Part shown: positions 36,117 to 45,516 of the stretch, piece after piece | Position numbering within the stretch: the stretch's first letter is position 1 | How the letters are laid out: every line of letters begins with the position of its first letter | Source: Parvibaculaceae bacterium Mf 1.05b.01 | GTDB lineage: Bacteria > Pseudomonadota > Alphaproteobacteria > Parvibaculales > Parvibaculaceae | Length of the DNA: 64,000 nucleotides | Direction of reading: 5' to 3' | NCBI GenBank assembly: GCA_000509225.1 | Contig: BAOK01000001.1 | Location: 1,116,001-1,180,000, forward strand | Program-made: the position numbers and the translations under genes | Notes under the pieces: model-generated | The model's database searches: none | What the model was told of the DNA's origin: nothing | What the model saw: the letters and a program-made list of their open reading frames with translations, nothing else

Positions 36117-37610
36117 ATGGCGCAGAATACGATCGGTCTCAAGGCCTTTGGCGGATATATTCCACGGCTCAGACTGCAGCGGAAATCAATCACGAGTGCA
36201 AATGCCTGGATTGCCCCAAACCTTGTCGGCAAGGGCAAGGGTGAGCGCTCTATGGGAAACTGGGACGAAGACAGCCTGACCATGGCCGTCGAGGCGGCCC
36301 GCGATCTGCTTGGCACAGACGAGGATCGCTCGCACATTGATGCTGTCTATTTTGGTTCGACGACGCTTCCCTTCAGTGACCGGTTGAACTCAGGTATCAT
36401 CTCAGCGGCCCTAACACTCGAAGAGAGCATCCAGGCGGTCGATGTTTCATCCACTCAACGTGCTGGCACAACCGCGCTTCTTCAGGCGCTGAACGGCGTC
36501 AGTGGCGGCGTGAACAAAGAAGCCCTTGTCTGCGCTGCCGATCACCGGAAAGCCCGTGCGGCGAGCGCTCAGGAGCTGGAATTTGGTGATGGAGCAGCTG
36601 CGCTGTCAGTCGGATCAGACGATCTCATTGCGACCTTCCTTGGCTCACATACACTCACGGTCGATTTTGTCGATCACTTCCGTGGCAGCGGTGAAGAGTT
36701 TGATTATGGATGGGAAGAACGCTGGATCCGGGATGAAGGCTTCAGCAAAATCGTACCCAAGGCTGTTGCCGGAGCACTTGAGAAAACGGGGCTAAGCGCT
36801 TCTGATATCGATCATTTTGTAATGCCATGCACCTTTGCCCGACTGCCACAAAAGCTCGCCAAGATGTGCGGCATCAACCAAGATGCGGTTGCTGATCCCC
36901 TGGGTGCGGTTTGCGGAGAAACAGGTGCAGCTCATGCGCTGGTGATGCTGGTTTATACGCTGCAGAACGCCAAGCCTGGCGAAAAAGTGATGCTTGCCCA
37001 TTTCGGCGGTGGGTGCGATGTGCTGATCTTCGAAACCACGGATCTGCTGGCAACCATGTCGTCCAAGCGGGGCATTGTCGGATCACTTGCCGATCGGCAA
37101 GAAGAAACGAACTATATGAAGTTCCTGACCTTCCACGGCCTTGTGGAATGGGAACGCGGCATGCGCGGCGAGCAAGACAAAAAGACCGCGCTCACCACGC
37201 TCTACCGGAACGAAGATACTGTTATGGGCCTTGTCGGTGGGCGATGCACCGAGACTGGAGTCGTACAATTTCCGCGCTCTCGGATCTCTGTCGCGCCGAA
37301 CAAACCCACGGTAGACACGCAGGAGCCCTACAAGTTTGCTGATCGGAAGGCCACTATCCTCTCCTGGTCTGCAGATTTCCTGAGCTTCTCCATGAACCCG
37401 CCCAACCATTACGGCATGATCGTCTTTGAAGGCGGAGGCCGGATCATGATGGATATTGGCGACGTCACGCAGGGCGAAGTCGACAGCGGCATGGAGGTCC
37501 GGATGGTTTTCCGCATCAAGGATTTTGACGATCAGCGCGGGTTTAAACGCTATTTCTGGAAAGCTGTTCCCGTTCGAAACGCGGTACCCGCTGCCCAGGC
37601 TGCTGAATAG
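36117..37610 (+). CDS. HMG-CoA synthase/KAS III-like protein fused to a DUF35 OB-fold, catalytic Cys replaced
   Basis: 497 residues: a thiolase-superfamily condensing domain of the 3-hydroxy-3-methylglutaryl-CoA synthase/KAS III type (about 1-350) followed by a DUF35-like OB-fold (about 370-485). At the nucleophile position, where archaeal-type HMG-CoA synthases read A-C-K-A-G-T, this one reads STQRAGT with Gln114 (codon CAA at 36456). The DUF35 zinc ribbon is also reduced to one Cys (GGRCTETGVVQFPRS). Condensation by acyl transfer to Cys is therefore not possible; decarboxylation, as in KS-Q domains, or a structural role are alternatives. GAAGAGACAC precedes the ATG. It precedes a thiolase gene by 71 bases on the same strand. 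Confidence 0.85.
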   Translation: MAQNTIGLKAFGGYIPRLRLQRKSITSANAWIAPNLVGKGKGERSMGNWDEDSLTMAVEAARDLLGTDEDRSHIDAVYFGSTTLPFSDRLNSGIISAALTLEESIQAVDVSSTQRAGTTALLQALNGVSGGVNKEALVCAADHRKARAASAQELEFGDGAAALSVGSDDLIATFLGSHTLTVDFVDHFRGSGEEFDYGWEERWIRDEGFSKIVPKAVAGALEKTGLSASDIDHFVMPCTFARLPQKLAKMCGINQDAVADPLGAVCGETGAAHALVMLVYTLQNAKPGEKVMLAHFGGGCDVLIFETTDLLATMSSKRGIVGSLADRQEETNYMKFLTFHGLVEWERGMRGEQDKKTALTTLYRNEDTVMGLVGGRCTETGVVQFPRSRISVAPNKPTVDTQEPYKFADRKATILSWSADFLSFSMNPPNHYGMIVFEGGGRIMMDIGDVTQGEVDSGMEVRMVFRIKDFDDQRGFKRYFWKAVPVRNAVPAAQAAE

Positions 37611-37681
37611 AACAAGTAAAGACACTGACAAACTGAGTATCTCATTTCCGGCACTGTCCGGACGACCCGATGGAGGGAAGA

Positions 37682-38884
37682 ATGGCACGAGGCATTAAAG
37701 ACAAAGTCGCAATCCTAGGCATGGGATGTTCCAAGTTCGGCGAACGCTGGGACAGCGGCCCGGAAGAACTGATGGTCGAAGCCTATCTCGAGGCGATGGA
37801 AGATGCCGGCATTGAACCAACACAGTTAGACGCTGCTTGGTTCTCCACTCACATTGACGAGATCGGCACCGGCAAAGGCGGAACACCTCTATCTGTGGCC
37901 CTGCGCCTGCCCAACATCGCTGTCACCCGTGTTGAAAATTTTTGCGCGTCTGGCTCTGAAGCGCTTCGCGGCGCTGTCTATGCCGTCGCCTCTGGTGCCG
38001 CCGATATTGCATTGGCGCTTGGCGTTGAGAAGCTGAAAGACACCGGCTATGGCGGCCTTCCTGTTGCCAATCCAGGCACGCTCAACCCTCAACTGACGCC
38101 GAATGGCTCAGCGCCCGGGAACTTTGCTCAACTGGCCTCTGCTTACAGAGCAAAGCACGGTGTTGATAAAGATGACCTGAAGCGGGCAATCGCACATGTG
38201 TCGGTGAAGAGCCACGCCAATGGCGCCAAGAACCCGAAAGCCCATCTTAGGAATGAGGTGAGCGAAGAACAGGTAATGAACGCGCCTATGATTGCAGAGC
38301 CGCTTGGGCTGTTTGATTGCTGTGGGGTTTCAGATGGTGCTGCAGCTGCGATTGTGACGACGCCGGAAATCGCAAAAGCGATGGGCAAGAGCGACATCGT
38401 GACCGTGAAAGCGCTGCAGCTTTCTGTGTCGAACGGCCTTGAAAGCCAGCATAACAGCTGGGATGGCAGCTATTTCCACACAGCCCGCATTGCCGCCAAA
38501 AAAGCCTATGCAGAAGCTGGCATTGAAAACCCGCGTGAAGAAGTCTCCATGATGGAAGTACATGACTGCTTCTCCATCACCGAGCTTGTCACCATGGAAG
38601 ACCTGTTCATCTCTCCTGAAGGTGGCGCGGTGAAAGACGTTATGGATGGCTTCTATGACAGTGACGGTGATGTGCCCTGTCAGATTGATGGCGGTCTGAA
38701 GTGTTTCGGTCACCCGATCGGGGCGTCAGGTCTTCGCATGGCCTATGAGATGTATCTGCAGCTTCAGGGCAGAGCAGGGGAGCGGCAGCTTCCGAACCCG
38801 AAGATTGGGCTCACTCATAATCTGGGCGGCGCACCGTCACAGAATGTTTGCTCCGTTGCCATTATCGGTGCCCACGACGCCTAG
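37682..38884 (+). CDS. Thiolase family protein (SCP-x-like)
   Basis: 400 residues from the ATG at 37682, chosen for GGAGGG five bases upstream. Thiolase fold with the nucleophile Cys88 in ENFCASGSEAL, MEVHDCFSITE (the HDCF variant seen in SCP-x and steroid-side-chain thiolases) and CFGHPIGASG near the C-terminus. It should cleave or form a beta-ketoacyl-CoA bond. Pairing with the upstream condensing-enzyme/DUF35 fusion suggests a complex. A strong hairpin terminator follows after 25 bases. Substrate unknown. Confidence 0.92.
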   Translation: MARGIKDKVAILGMGCSKFGERWDSGPEELMVEAYLEAMEDAGIEPTQLDAAWFSTHIDEIGTGKGGTPLSVALRLPNIAVTRVENFCASGSEALRGAVYAVASGAADIALALGVEKLKDTGYGGLPVANPGTLNPQLTPNGSAPGNFAQLASAYRAKHGVDKDDLKRAIAHVSVKSHANGAKNPKAHLRNEVSEEQVMNAPMIAEPLGLFDCCGVSDGAAAAIVTTPEIAKAMGKSDIVTVKALQLSVSNGLESQHNSWDGSYFHTARIAAKKAYAEAGIENPREEVSMMEVHDCFSITELVTMEDLFISPEGGAVKDVMDGFYDSDGDVPCQIDGGLKCFGHPIGASGLRMAYEMYLQLQGRAGERQLPNPKIGLTHNLGGAPSQNVCSVAIIGAHDA

Positions 38885-38908
38885 AGTTTTGTCCGAAGAA
38901 AAGACAAA

Positions 38909-38935
38909 GCCGGGCTTTCACAGCCCGGCAATGTT
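38909..38935. terminator. Bidirectional terminator
   Basis: GCCGGGCT and AGCCCGGC form a perfect eight-base stem around TTCAC. It lies between the convergent thiolase and membrane-protein genes. On the minus strand it is followed by TTTGTCTTTTCTT, a good T-rich tail; on the plus strand by AATGTTTCC. Confidence 0.7.
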
Positions 38936-38977
38936 TCCCAAATCTAAGTAGAAAAACCATGGGAACACGTGCATCCG

Positions 38978-39757
38978 CTATTGGATAGCCGCATCCAGCC
39001 TTTTTGCGAGCGCTCCGTAGGCCTTTTCACTGAAGAGACCTGCCAACATTGCGAAAAGCGAACCAGAATACGGGTTGAGAAGAAGTTCCGGGCTGGAGCT
39101 AAAAACAAACAAAACCGAACCGCCCGACAAGATCAAGAACACGGTAAGACCAGCTCCGGCGCCAACAACAGTATCCTTGGCAATTGCACTCGCTGGCCAA
39201 TCCCAATTGGCATTTCCTTCGATATTTGGTCCCTTCGCATTCTGACGAGCACGCCAAACGCCGGAGAATATTGCACCCATTATGCCGCAAGCGACCATCG
39301 AAAAAATCAGTATCTGATTTGTACTCTGGCGGACGATCCACGCAAACTCATACCACTCAGTTTTGGAGTCCAGATTGTCAATGTTTGTTTCTGGCAGTTC
39401 CGACAAGATGCTGGAGAGTGAGTCAACTTGGCCATCTCTACCTGCTGCGTTTAGTAGCATTAAACGGTGTTGTGCAGTTTCGAACTGATCGAGCTCAACT
39501 CGTTTGGCCTGTTGTCTGTTTACGTCTTCCGCATCAATCGCATCTTCATAGTCACTTCGTAATCTTTCGAGTCGTGTTTCAATCCAACTCATTGAAGAAA
39601 CTCTATCGTTGGCCTCATCAAGACTGATGATTGAAACATAACAGGCTAGAGAAAATATCAAGAGAGCTAACAAAGCGAGCCCTGCGTCCCGCAACGGACT
39701 CTGAGGGTGAGAAGAGGTCGACATAGCGTCTTCTCTGTTCTCTGGATTTGGTACCAT
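38978..39757 (-). CDS. Membrane protein of unknown function with central coiled coil
   Basis: 259 residues from the ATG at 39757, which has AGGAGACAAG upstream; an ATG at 39790 is less likely. A hydrophobic segment (about 25-45, ALLALLIFSLACYVSIISL) is followed by a polar region rich in Glu/Arg/Asp that could form a coiled coil (about 55-100). Three further hydrophobic segments follow (about 145-170, 195-215, 225-245). I do not recognise a family. It stands alone, with an AT-rich 200-base gap upstream and the shared terminator downstream. Confidence 0.75.
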   Translation of the reverse strand: MVPNPENREDAMSTSSHPQSPLRDAGLALLALLIFSLACYVSIISLDEANDRVSSMSWIETRLERLRSDYEDAIDAEDVNRQQAKRVELDQFETAQHRLMLLNAAGRDGQVDSLSSILSELPETNIDNLDSKTEWYEFAWIVRQSTNQILIFSMVACGIMGAIFSGVWRARQNAKGPNIEGNANWDWPASAIAKDTVVGAGAGLTVFLILSGGSVLFVFSSSPELLLNPYSGSLFAMLAGLFSEKAYGALAKRLDAAIQ

Positions 39758-39957
39758 GATCTTGTCTCCTATCTCATTACGAGAATTCAATCGGAGCTTT
39801 GTTCAACGCCAGCTATCATGAAACCAAAATTTTTTTTAGTACGCAACTGGTTTATCATCTGGACACAAACAAACACTCCTTAAATTAGGTCGAGATAGAC
39901 GCAATTTATGCTCTCGCCCAAACCGGGAATGCCGATGGGTAACAAAAAACGTTAGGT

Positions 39958-40581
39958 TTACGTCTTCTTTGCGACGATGAAGCGGCTGAAGGCGTTGTGG
40001 TTGTCTGCCATGATGACCTCAAACCCCGCTGCGGTGATGTGAGCCTCCACATCTGATCCTTTCAGGAAACTGACATAAGGTGCCTTGCCAAAAAATTGCA
40101 TGATTGGGATCGCGAGACGCCCAATGGCGCGCCATTTCCAATCGGCGAGACAAGGGGTCTTGGAGATCAACAGGCCGCCGGGTTTCAACCGTTCGCTCAA
40201 AGCAGCGAGATCGCCTTCAAGATCCGGCAATAGATGTAAAATGTTGAACCCGGTGATCGCATCAAATGTTTGCGCCGCGAGCTTTGGATCAGCCGGCGTT
40301 GCCTGAACGAAGTCAACATTCGTCACCTGCTGTGTGGCGGCTTTGCCTCTCCCAATCTTGATCATGTTCGCTGAGATATCGGTCGCGGTGATATGCGCAA
40401 CGGCATCAGCCAGCAAGAGGGCGGTGGCGCCGGTTCCACATCCAATCTCAAGAAGTCTGTCGCCAGGTCTGAGATGTTTTTTAGTCTCGACAAGGGTGTG
40501 CTCGTAGGCCGCCTGGTCCTTTATGGGCGATGCCGCGTACTTCTCAGCTGTCTGATCCCAAAACGTTGCGTCGCTTGTCAT
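39958..40581 (-). CDS. Class I SAM-dependent methyltransferase
   Basis: 207 residues from the ATG at 40581, chosen because GAGGAAGATC lies directly upstream and the family begins there; a frame open to 40788 would overlap the lysR start and lacks homology. The SAM-binding motif LLEIGCGTGATAL is at about 44-56, with ATDIS and GFNILHLLPD as the following motifs. Methylates an unknown small molecule. It diverges from a lysR gene about 100 bases away. Confidence 0.9.
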   Translation of the reverse strand: MTSDATFWDQTAEKYAASPIKDQAAYEHTLVETKKHLRPGDRLLEIGCGTGATALLLADAVAHITATDISANMIKIGRGKAATQQVTNVDFVQATPADPKLAAQTFDAITGFNILHLLPDLEGDLAALSERLKPGGLLISKTPCLADWKWRAIGRLAIPIMQFFGKAPYVSFLKGSDVEAHITAAGFEVIMADNHNAFSRFIVAKKT

Positions 40582-40680
40582 TGATCTTCCTCTGCAAATC
40601 ATCTGGATGGATGGTCTACATAAATGCACGTCACTGAAAGATAAATTGGCTAAAACAGCACCTCTGATATACAAAAATGC

Positions 40681-41583
40681 ATGAATTGGGAAAAAGTGAC
40701 ATTCGACTGGAACCAGGCGCGCGCGTTTCTGGTTACTGCGGAGGAGGGTACGCTCTCCGGGGCTGGGCGCGCGCTCGGCCTCACACAACCCACGCTTGGG
40801 CGGCAGGTTGCCGCTCTAGAAGAGAGCCTGGGCGTTACCTTGTTTGAGAGGGTTGGCAAGTCCCTGGCCCTGACTGATGCAGGGCGTGAACTTCTCATCC
40901 ATGTTCGCACCATGGGCGAGGCGGCGGGTCGTCTCTCCCTGAGCGCCTATGGACAAACCCAGATGTTGGACGGGAAGGTTAGCATAACCGCGACGGATGC
41001 CATGTCCGCCTACCATCTGCCTCAAATTCTCAAAACCATCCGAGAAGCTGCGCCTGGCATTGAACTTGATATTGTTTCATCCAACGATGTTCAGGACCTC
41101 CGCCGACGCGAAGCAGACATTGCCATTCGACATGCGCGCCCGGAAGAGCCCAATCTCATTGCAAAGCTCGTGCATGAGACGTCGGCCCATTTGTTTGCGT
41201 CCCCCAGATATCTGGATGTTTATGGTCGGCCAACCTGTCCGGCTGATCTCGTCGACGCGGTGTTCATTGGACCGGAAAACCCCGAACGAATGCTCCCGGC
41301 GCTCGCCGAAATTGGCCTACACCTCACCCGTGATCAGTTCAAAATCACGACAAATAATGGCGTCGCCATGTATGAGATGATCAGTCAGGGGCTCGGCATT
41401 GGCTTTATGCCGAAGGATTTTATGCGTAATGCGAATATGGTGGACCTGCTCAATCTTGAACAGATTCTGCCTGAGGTGCCCCCGATCCTCGTTCCTGTCT
41501 GGATCATCGCCCATAGCGAGGTTCACACCAGCCCGCGTGTGCGTCTTGTGTTTGACATCCTGGCAGATGCTCTCTCTCGATGA
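40681..41583 (+). CDS. LysR family transcriptional regulator
   Basis: 300 residues. The N-terminal winged helix (FDWNQARAFLVTAEEGTLSG ... TQPTLGRQVAALEESLG) is typical, followed by the co-inducer-binding domain. Divergent arrangement with the methyltransferase is the classical LysR layout, so that gene is the likely target, along with autoregulation. The 99-base gap would contain the T-N11-A site, but I did not find one I trust. The effector is unknown. The gene ends four bases before the stop of a convergent PAS gene. Confidence 0.94.
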   Translation: MNWEKVTFDWNQARAFLVTAEEGTLSGAGRALGLTQPTLGRQVAALEESLGVTLFERVGKSLALTDAGRELLIHVRTMGEAAGRLSLSAYGQTQMLDGKVSITATDAMSAYHLPQILKTIREAAPGIELDIVSSNDVQDLRRREADIAIRHARPEEPNLIAKLVHETSAHLFASPRYLDVYGRPTCPADLVDAVFIGPENPERMLPALAEIGLHLTRDQFKITTNNGVAMYEMISQGLGIGFMPKDFMRNANMVDLLNLEQILPEVPPILVPVWIIAHSEVHTSPRVRLVFDILADALSR

Positions 41584-41587
41584 ACTT

Positions 41588-42064
41588 TCAGCAACGCTCA
41601 TCAATCGGCGCAATGACGACGTGCAATTGATCGATGATGTCTGAGTCTTGTTTGGCCAGTGGGAAGACACCGCGATAAACCTGTTTATGCTCTTTCCCTG
41701 GCAAAGGGATGTTGGCCCGTGCGAAGACAGGCACACGACCTTCCACAACTTCGTGAAACTCCTGGCGGCGGCGCTGTGCAGCTTTGACGGGTAAATCATC
41801 GCCAAGCAGTTTTCCTGTGTAGTCGATCCCGAACAGGTCACAGCATTTCGGGCCCGCGAAACGGTACCGATAGACCGGTGGGTCATATCGAGGAACTACG
41901 TCCAGCAAAAGCAGCCAAGGAAGCAGGGAGGCCACATCCAACGGATCAAACCCTTGACCGGAAAGCACGCCCGCATTGGTTTTGTGTTCTTCGAAATGAC
42001 GGAGATAGGACCGAACCGGATGACCTTCCGGAATTCCTTCTGCCTGAATCTGTTGAAACGGCAT
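41588..42064 (-). CDS. PAS_5-type domain protein
   Basis: 158 residues from the ATG at 42064. The central stretch (PLDVASLLPWLLLLDVV ... YRYRFAGPKCCDLFGIDYTG) is typical of the alphaproteobacterial PAS_5/DUF1488-like single-PAS proteins of unknown function. A frame open to 42217 adds 51 residues with no homology, so I rejected that start. No output domain is present. Confidence 0.75.
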   Translation of the reverse strand: MPFQQIQAEGIPEGHPVRSYLRHFEEHKTNAGVLSGQGFDPLDVASLLPWLLLLDVVPRYDPPVYRYRFAGPKCCDLFGIDYTGKLLGDDLPVKAAQRRRQEFHEVVEGRVPVFARANIPLPGKEHKQVYRGVFPLAKQDSDIIDQLHVVIAPIDERC

Positions 42065-42173
42065 TAATTTCCCCAACTCTAAACGCCCGATACACAGGCG
42101 CCGGTTTCCCCATTTTCTACATAAAGAAATTGGAGCTACAGGGCATGAAATCAAGACGTCAACGAGACAATCG

Positions 42174-43292
42174 CTACCTTTTCCAGAAAGTATCGATTCT
42201 GCGCGAAATGTCTGCACGCAGGTTCATGTGAAACAGATTGTAATCGTAGATGTGATAGTCACCGCCAAAGGCACCATAGGTGAAGCCGTCATCATCGTCT
42301 GGGGGCGTCACGATGAGCATCCCATCATTGCATGCCGCACCTGTTGCTGCCGGTCGAAGAGGTCGAACCGTTTCCTCGCTATCCGCGAAAGGCTGCGCAC
42401 CCAGATTTGCGCTTGCATCCGCAGCTCCGCCCAGACTTCCCGTGATCGGATTGACACAGGCGATCTTACGACCGTTGATGTGTTGAAGCTTGCCATCAAT
42501 CCAAATTTTTGTCGTTTCCTTCCACCCCATGGTTTCAGCCTCAGACGTGACAGAGTTCCAATTCAGGTAACAGCCGGTCGTATAGGCTTCCTGGCAAGGC
42601 CTCACACCCTCAGCGCCCAGCTCCTCTGGGATCGAGAAACCGACAAGGTAGGCCGCCACCATTCGGTTGGCGAGATTGGTCCCTGCGATTTTCTCCTGAA
42701 GCAGTTTCATGCCATGCAGAGACCCTTGGCTATGTGATGCCAGAATAAACGGGCGGCCCTCATTCAAATTCTCGATGAAATGGTCAAACGCGCGCGCAAC
42801 ATCGCCGTACGCAAACTCGAGAGCAGCGTAGGCATCCGGCTCTTCGCCCATAAAGGCGTAGAGCGTCGCCTGTCGATAGCGCGGGGCGAACACGCGAGCA
42901 TTGCTGTTAAACACCGCCGCCTGGTGACGCAGAACACCGTCCTCAAGAAAATCTTTTGTTTCGCCCGGCTCGTCATAGCGAGCGTTCCACATGTCATCCT
43001 GGTAGTAGGTCGTGGGGTGAACAAAAAAGACATCAACCACTGCCGTGTCCTGTCCGTTCTGGGCACCACTTTCAGGCGGTACCACGTCCGCCTTGTCATC
43101 TGTCGTTGGCAGAGCCGCCCAGCTATCGGCCTGCGCATAATCAGGGGCGGGAGGCACATTTGCCACATCAAAGGCAGCGGACGGTTTCAGAAAGAGGCGC
43201 TGACCAAGTTTTGGGTTGAGATAAAGCGTCAGCGCGCCGACGGCGGCAATCACAACCAACCCGGCAATTCCGTAGAAAATCTTCTTCAACAT
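42174..43292 (-). CDS. DUF3089 family protein, membrane-anchored hydrolase-like
   Basis: 372 residues. A single N-terminal hydrophobic segment (about 4-26, IFYGIAGLVVIAAVGALTLY) could anchor it in the inner membrane. The rest matches DUF3089 (VDVFFVHPTTYY ... RQATLYAF ... ILASHSQGSLH), an alpha/beta-hydrolase-like family whose Ser in SHSQG would be the nucleophile. It follows the enoyl-CoA hydratase-like gene by 17 bases on the same strand, so it is probably the last gene of that operon. An esterase role is plausible but unproven. Confidence 0.9.
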   Translation of the reverse strand: MLKKIFYGIAGLVVIAAVGALTLYLNPKLGQRLFLKPSAAFDVANVPPAPDYAQADSWAALPTTDDKADVVPPESGAQNGQDTAVVDVFFVHPTTYYQDDMWNARYDEPGETKDFLEDGVLRHQAAVFNSNARVFAPRYRQATLYAFMGEEPDAYAALEFAYGDVARAFDHFIENLNEGRPFILASHSQGSLHGMKLLQEKIAGTNLANRMVAAYLVGFSIPEELGAEGVRPCQEAYTTGCYLNWNSVTSEAETMGWKETTKIWIDGKLQHINGRKIACVNPITGSLGGAADASANLGAQPFADSEETVRPLRPAATGAACNDGMLIVTPPDDDDGFTYGAFGGDYHIYDYNLFHMNLRADISRRIDTFWKR

Positions 43293-43309
43293 TGTCTTTG
43301 ATCTCTACC

Positions 43310-44122
43310 TTATGTGTTTATGTCTTCACCGCCTGCCATAAATTCGGCCATCAGGCGGGATGCCTCTTCGTCTTCAAGAAGCAGCGCTGAAAAGAGACCC
43401 CGTTCTTTAGCACACCCGTCGCTGAGTGGGGTAATTGTCGCAGATTTCACCAAAGCTTTGGCATCTGCAAGTGCCCTGGCGGGTTTGCTCTTAAAGTCCG
43501 CAGCAATTTCGACAGCAAGCTCTAGTGCTGTCCCATCCGCCAGATGGTGAACCATGCCGAGCTCTGCAGCTTCTTCTGGGCTAAGCGTCTTCCCCCGAAG
43601 GATGAGCTCAAGCGCCTTGGCTTCGCCAATCACCCGGGGCAGGCGCTGGGTTCCGCCGGCGCCCGGGAAGATACCAATGTTGGTCTCTGGCAGACCGATA
43701 CGATAGTCCCCGCGCTCGGCAATCCTGATATCGCAGCACAGCGCGAATTCAAAACCGCCGCCCTGGCAAAATCCATTGATCGCCGCGATTGTTGGTTTAT
43801 GCAGTCGGTCCACGCGGTCGAACAGGTGGGAGATAGGGTTGTCACGTTTTCCCGCTTCCATCAGACCTGCCGCGTCAAGGCCACTCTTCTGAACCGCATC
43901 GCTCGCCGCCTGAATTTCCCCCACATCATAATGGCGAATAAACACGCCAGGTACGCCACCGGTGAAAATTACCGCTCGAATATTGTCATCCTGCTCAATC
44001 GTGTCGAGATGCACAGCGAGCTCTGACACCTGAGCCTGATTGAGATAGCCGCGCGGCGGATTTTTGAAGATGACAATCGCCAGACCATCTTCCTGTTGCA
44101 AAACAACCAGCTGATCACTCAT
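43310..44122 (-). CDS. Enoyl-CoA hydratase/isomerase family protein
   Basis: 270 residues from the ATG at 44122, which overlaps the upstream stop (ATGA). Crotonase fold with the oxyanion-hole motifs [17 protein letters not shown] and [17 protein letters not shown] and the glutamate-bearing [14 protein letters not shown]. Family members hydrate, isomerise or hydrolyse acyl-CoA; the exact reaction is open. It sits in an operon with an acyl-CoA-linked phosphotransferase-like gene and DUF6285. Confidence 0.93.
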   Translation of the reverse strand: MSDQLVVLQQEDGLAIVIFKNPPRGYLNQAQVSELAVHLDTIEQDDNIRAVIFTGGVPGVFIRHYDVGEIQAASDAVQKSGLDAAGLMEAGKRDNPISHLFDRVDRLHKPTIAAINGFCQGGGFEFALCCDIRIAERGDYRIGLPETNIGIFPGAGGTQRLPRVIGEAKALELILRGKTLSPEEAAELGMVHHLADGTALELAVEIAADFKSKPARALADAKALVKSATITPLSDGCAKERGLFSALLLEDEEASRLMAEFMAGGEDINT

Positions 44123-44502
44123 GTGCGGTTTTCCTTCACTGCTTTTCTGTAGGCAGAATATTTTGGTTGGTCGATGGAGAGTTTCGTCAGCGTGCTGGTC
44201 CAAAGATGCTCCTTCAGACCTGGAGTCTCGAGGGTGAGGGCGCCTGTTTCGATATGGTCGCTCAGTTTCTTGTTCAGCGCCTCCAGATCGGTTTCCTTAG
44301 AAGACAAAAGTGCCTGTAGCCGTGCGATTTCCATCACATTCGCTTCGGGGGCTGTCTCCAGTTCCCGGCGTACAATGTCGAGAGCATTGGCGGCAACGAG
44401 GGCATGGAAGCGTGTCCTGCCTTCAAGTTCAGGCAGCACCTGTTCGCGCATGAAATCACTCACCACGCCGACGATTTCCAATGAGGTTGGTAGATCTTGC
44501 AT
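44119..44502 (-). CDS. DUF6285 family protein
   Basis: 127 residues from the ATG at 44502. Helix-rich with many Leu, Ala and Glu (FHALVAANALDIVRRELE; LSDHIETGALTL). In other bacteria this small family is found next to the acyl-CoA dehydrogenase-associated phosphotransferase gene, exactly as here, and it may be its partner. It overlaps the next gene by four bases and starts ten bases after the phosphotransferase stop. Function unknown. Confidence 0.85.
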   Translation of the reverse strand: MQDLPTSLEIVGVVSDFMREQVLPELEGRTRFHALVAANALDIVRRELETAPEANVMEIARLQALLSSKETDLEALNKKLSDHIETGALTLETPGLKEHLWTSTLTKLSIDQPKYSAYRKAVKENRT

Positions 44503-44512
44503 GAGTGTCCTC

Positions 44513-45514
44513 TCAGTCCGCTGCCAGAAGGTACAAAAGGTCGATTTCGGTTTCCGACGACCGTCGACCGATGGCGGCCCGTTCAACGGACCGGTCCATA
44601 CCCGTTTTGAAAGCTTCATACATTGTCGTGCACATGACACCCCATTTGAGCGTCCCGAGCACCTCCCAGAACTTCACCCGATCCGGATCAACCTTGGGCC
44701 CACCTGATGCCTCATACCCCGCAAACATATCCTTGCGGTCTCCGAATCCACCAACCGGCTTGTCGATGCCGCCAAAGCGCCAGGAATTCACGCAGATCCA
44801 ACCCATATCCTCCATGGGATCCCCCACATGGGCCAGTTCCCAATCAAGAATGGCTGACACGCCTCGTTTTGGATCGAACATGATGTTCCCGTTTCGGAAG
44901 TCTCCGTGCACGAGCGTCGACTGATCATCCGCTGGCACATTGTCGGACAGCCACTTAAACGCCAGATCGAAGACCGGGTGAGGATGACCATGGGTTTTGT
45001 AGACTTCGCGGTATCGCGCAATTTCTTCGATGGCGGGGGACAAGCGCAAAGGAGGGAGAGACGTTACCGGCACTGCATGAAGCTTTGCCAGGGCTTCACC
45101 GCATTGACGGGCGAGCTTCGGCCGGACTGAGGCAAAATCTTCGCTGCGCACGATCTTTGACCCAAGGGTCTCGCCGTGCACATGGTTCATGATAAAGCCG
45201 CTGCCAAGACCATCTGAGGGTGACGCCACATGTCGCACCGTCGGGACGACAACGCCAGCCTCCGCTGCCAGCTGAATCAGCTTGGCTTCTGTTTCCAGTC
45301 CCACCGCCGTTCCGCTTGCGTTGCCATCACCACCGCCGGGTGCCCGACGCAGGATCAAAGCTTCTGCCTCGCCGTCCTTGTGGGTTTTAAATGACCAGGT
45401 TTCCTGGCTCGCCCCGCCAGACAGGCGTTTTAGGTCAGTAATTGTGGCACCGCCGAAATGTTGCGCGGCCACCCTTGTCAGCCCTTCAGCCAATTCTTCT
45501 GCTGGTGTTGTCAT
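44513..45514 (-). CDS. Phosphotransferase family protein (ACAD10-type kinase fold)
   Basis: 333 residues with an aminoglycoside-phosphotransferase fold: the substrate/ATP loop RLSGGASQETW near the N-terminus, the catalytic loop LVHGDFRNGNIMF and the metal motif ILDWELAHVGDP. In animals and bacteria this subfamily is tied to acyl-CoA dehydrogenases and 4-hydroxy-acid metabolism. It is second in the operon after the DUF7064-like gene (two-base gap). The phosphorylated substrate is unknown. Confidence 0.93.
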   Translation of the reverse strand: MTTPAEELAEGLTRVAAQHFGGATITDLKRLSGGASQETWSFKTHKDGEAEALILRRAPGGGDGNASGTAVGLETEAKLIQLAAEAGVVVPTVRHVASPSDGLGSGFIMNHVHGETLGSKIVRSEDFASVRPKLARQCGEALAKLHAVPVTSLPPLRLSPAIEEIARYREVYKTHGHPHPVFDLAFKWLSDNVPADDQSTLVHGDFRNGNIMFDPKRGVSAILDWELAHVGDPMEDMGWICVNSWRFGGIDKPVGGFGDRKDMFAGYEASGGPKVDPDRVKFWEVLGTLKWGVMCTTMYEAFKTGMDRSVERAAIGRRSSETEIDLLYLLAAD

Positions 45515-45516
45515 GG

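Noticed and set aside
40582-40788. N-terminal extension of the methyltransferase
   Set aside because: Would overlap the divergent lysR start, lacks homology, and a better ribosome site precedes the ATG at 40581.
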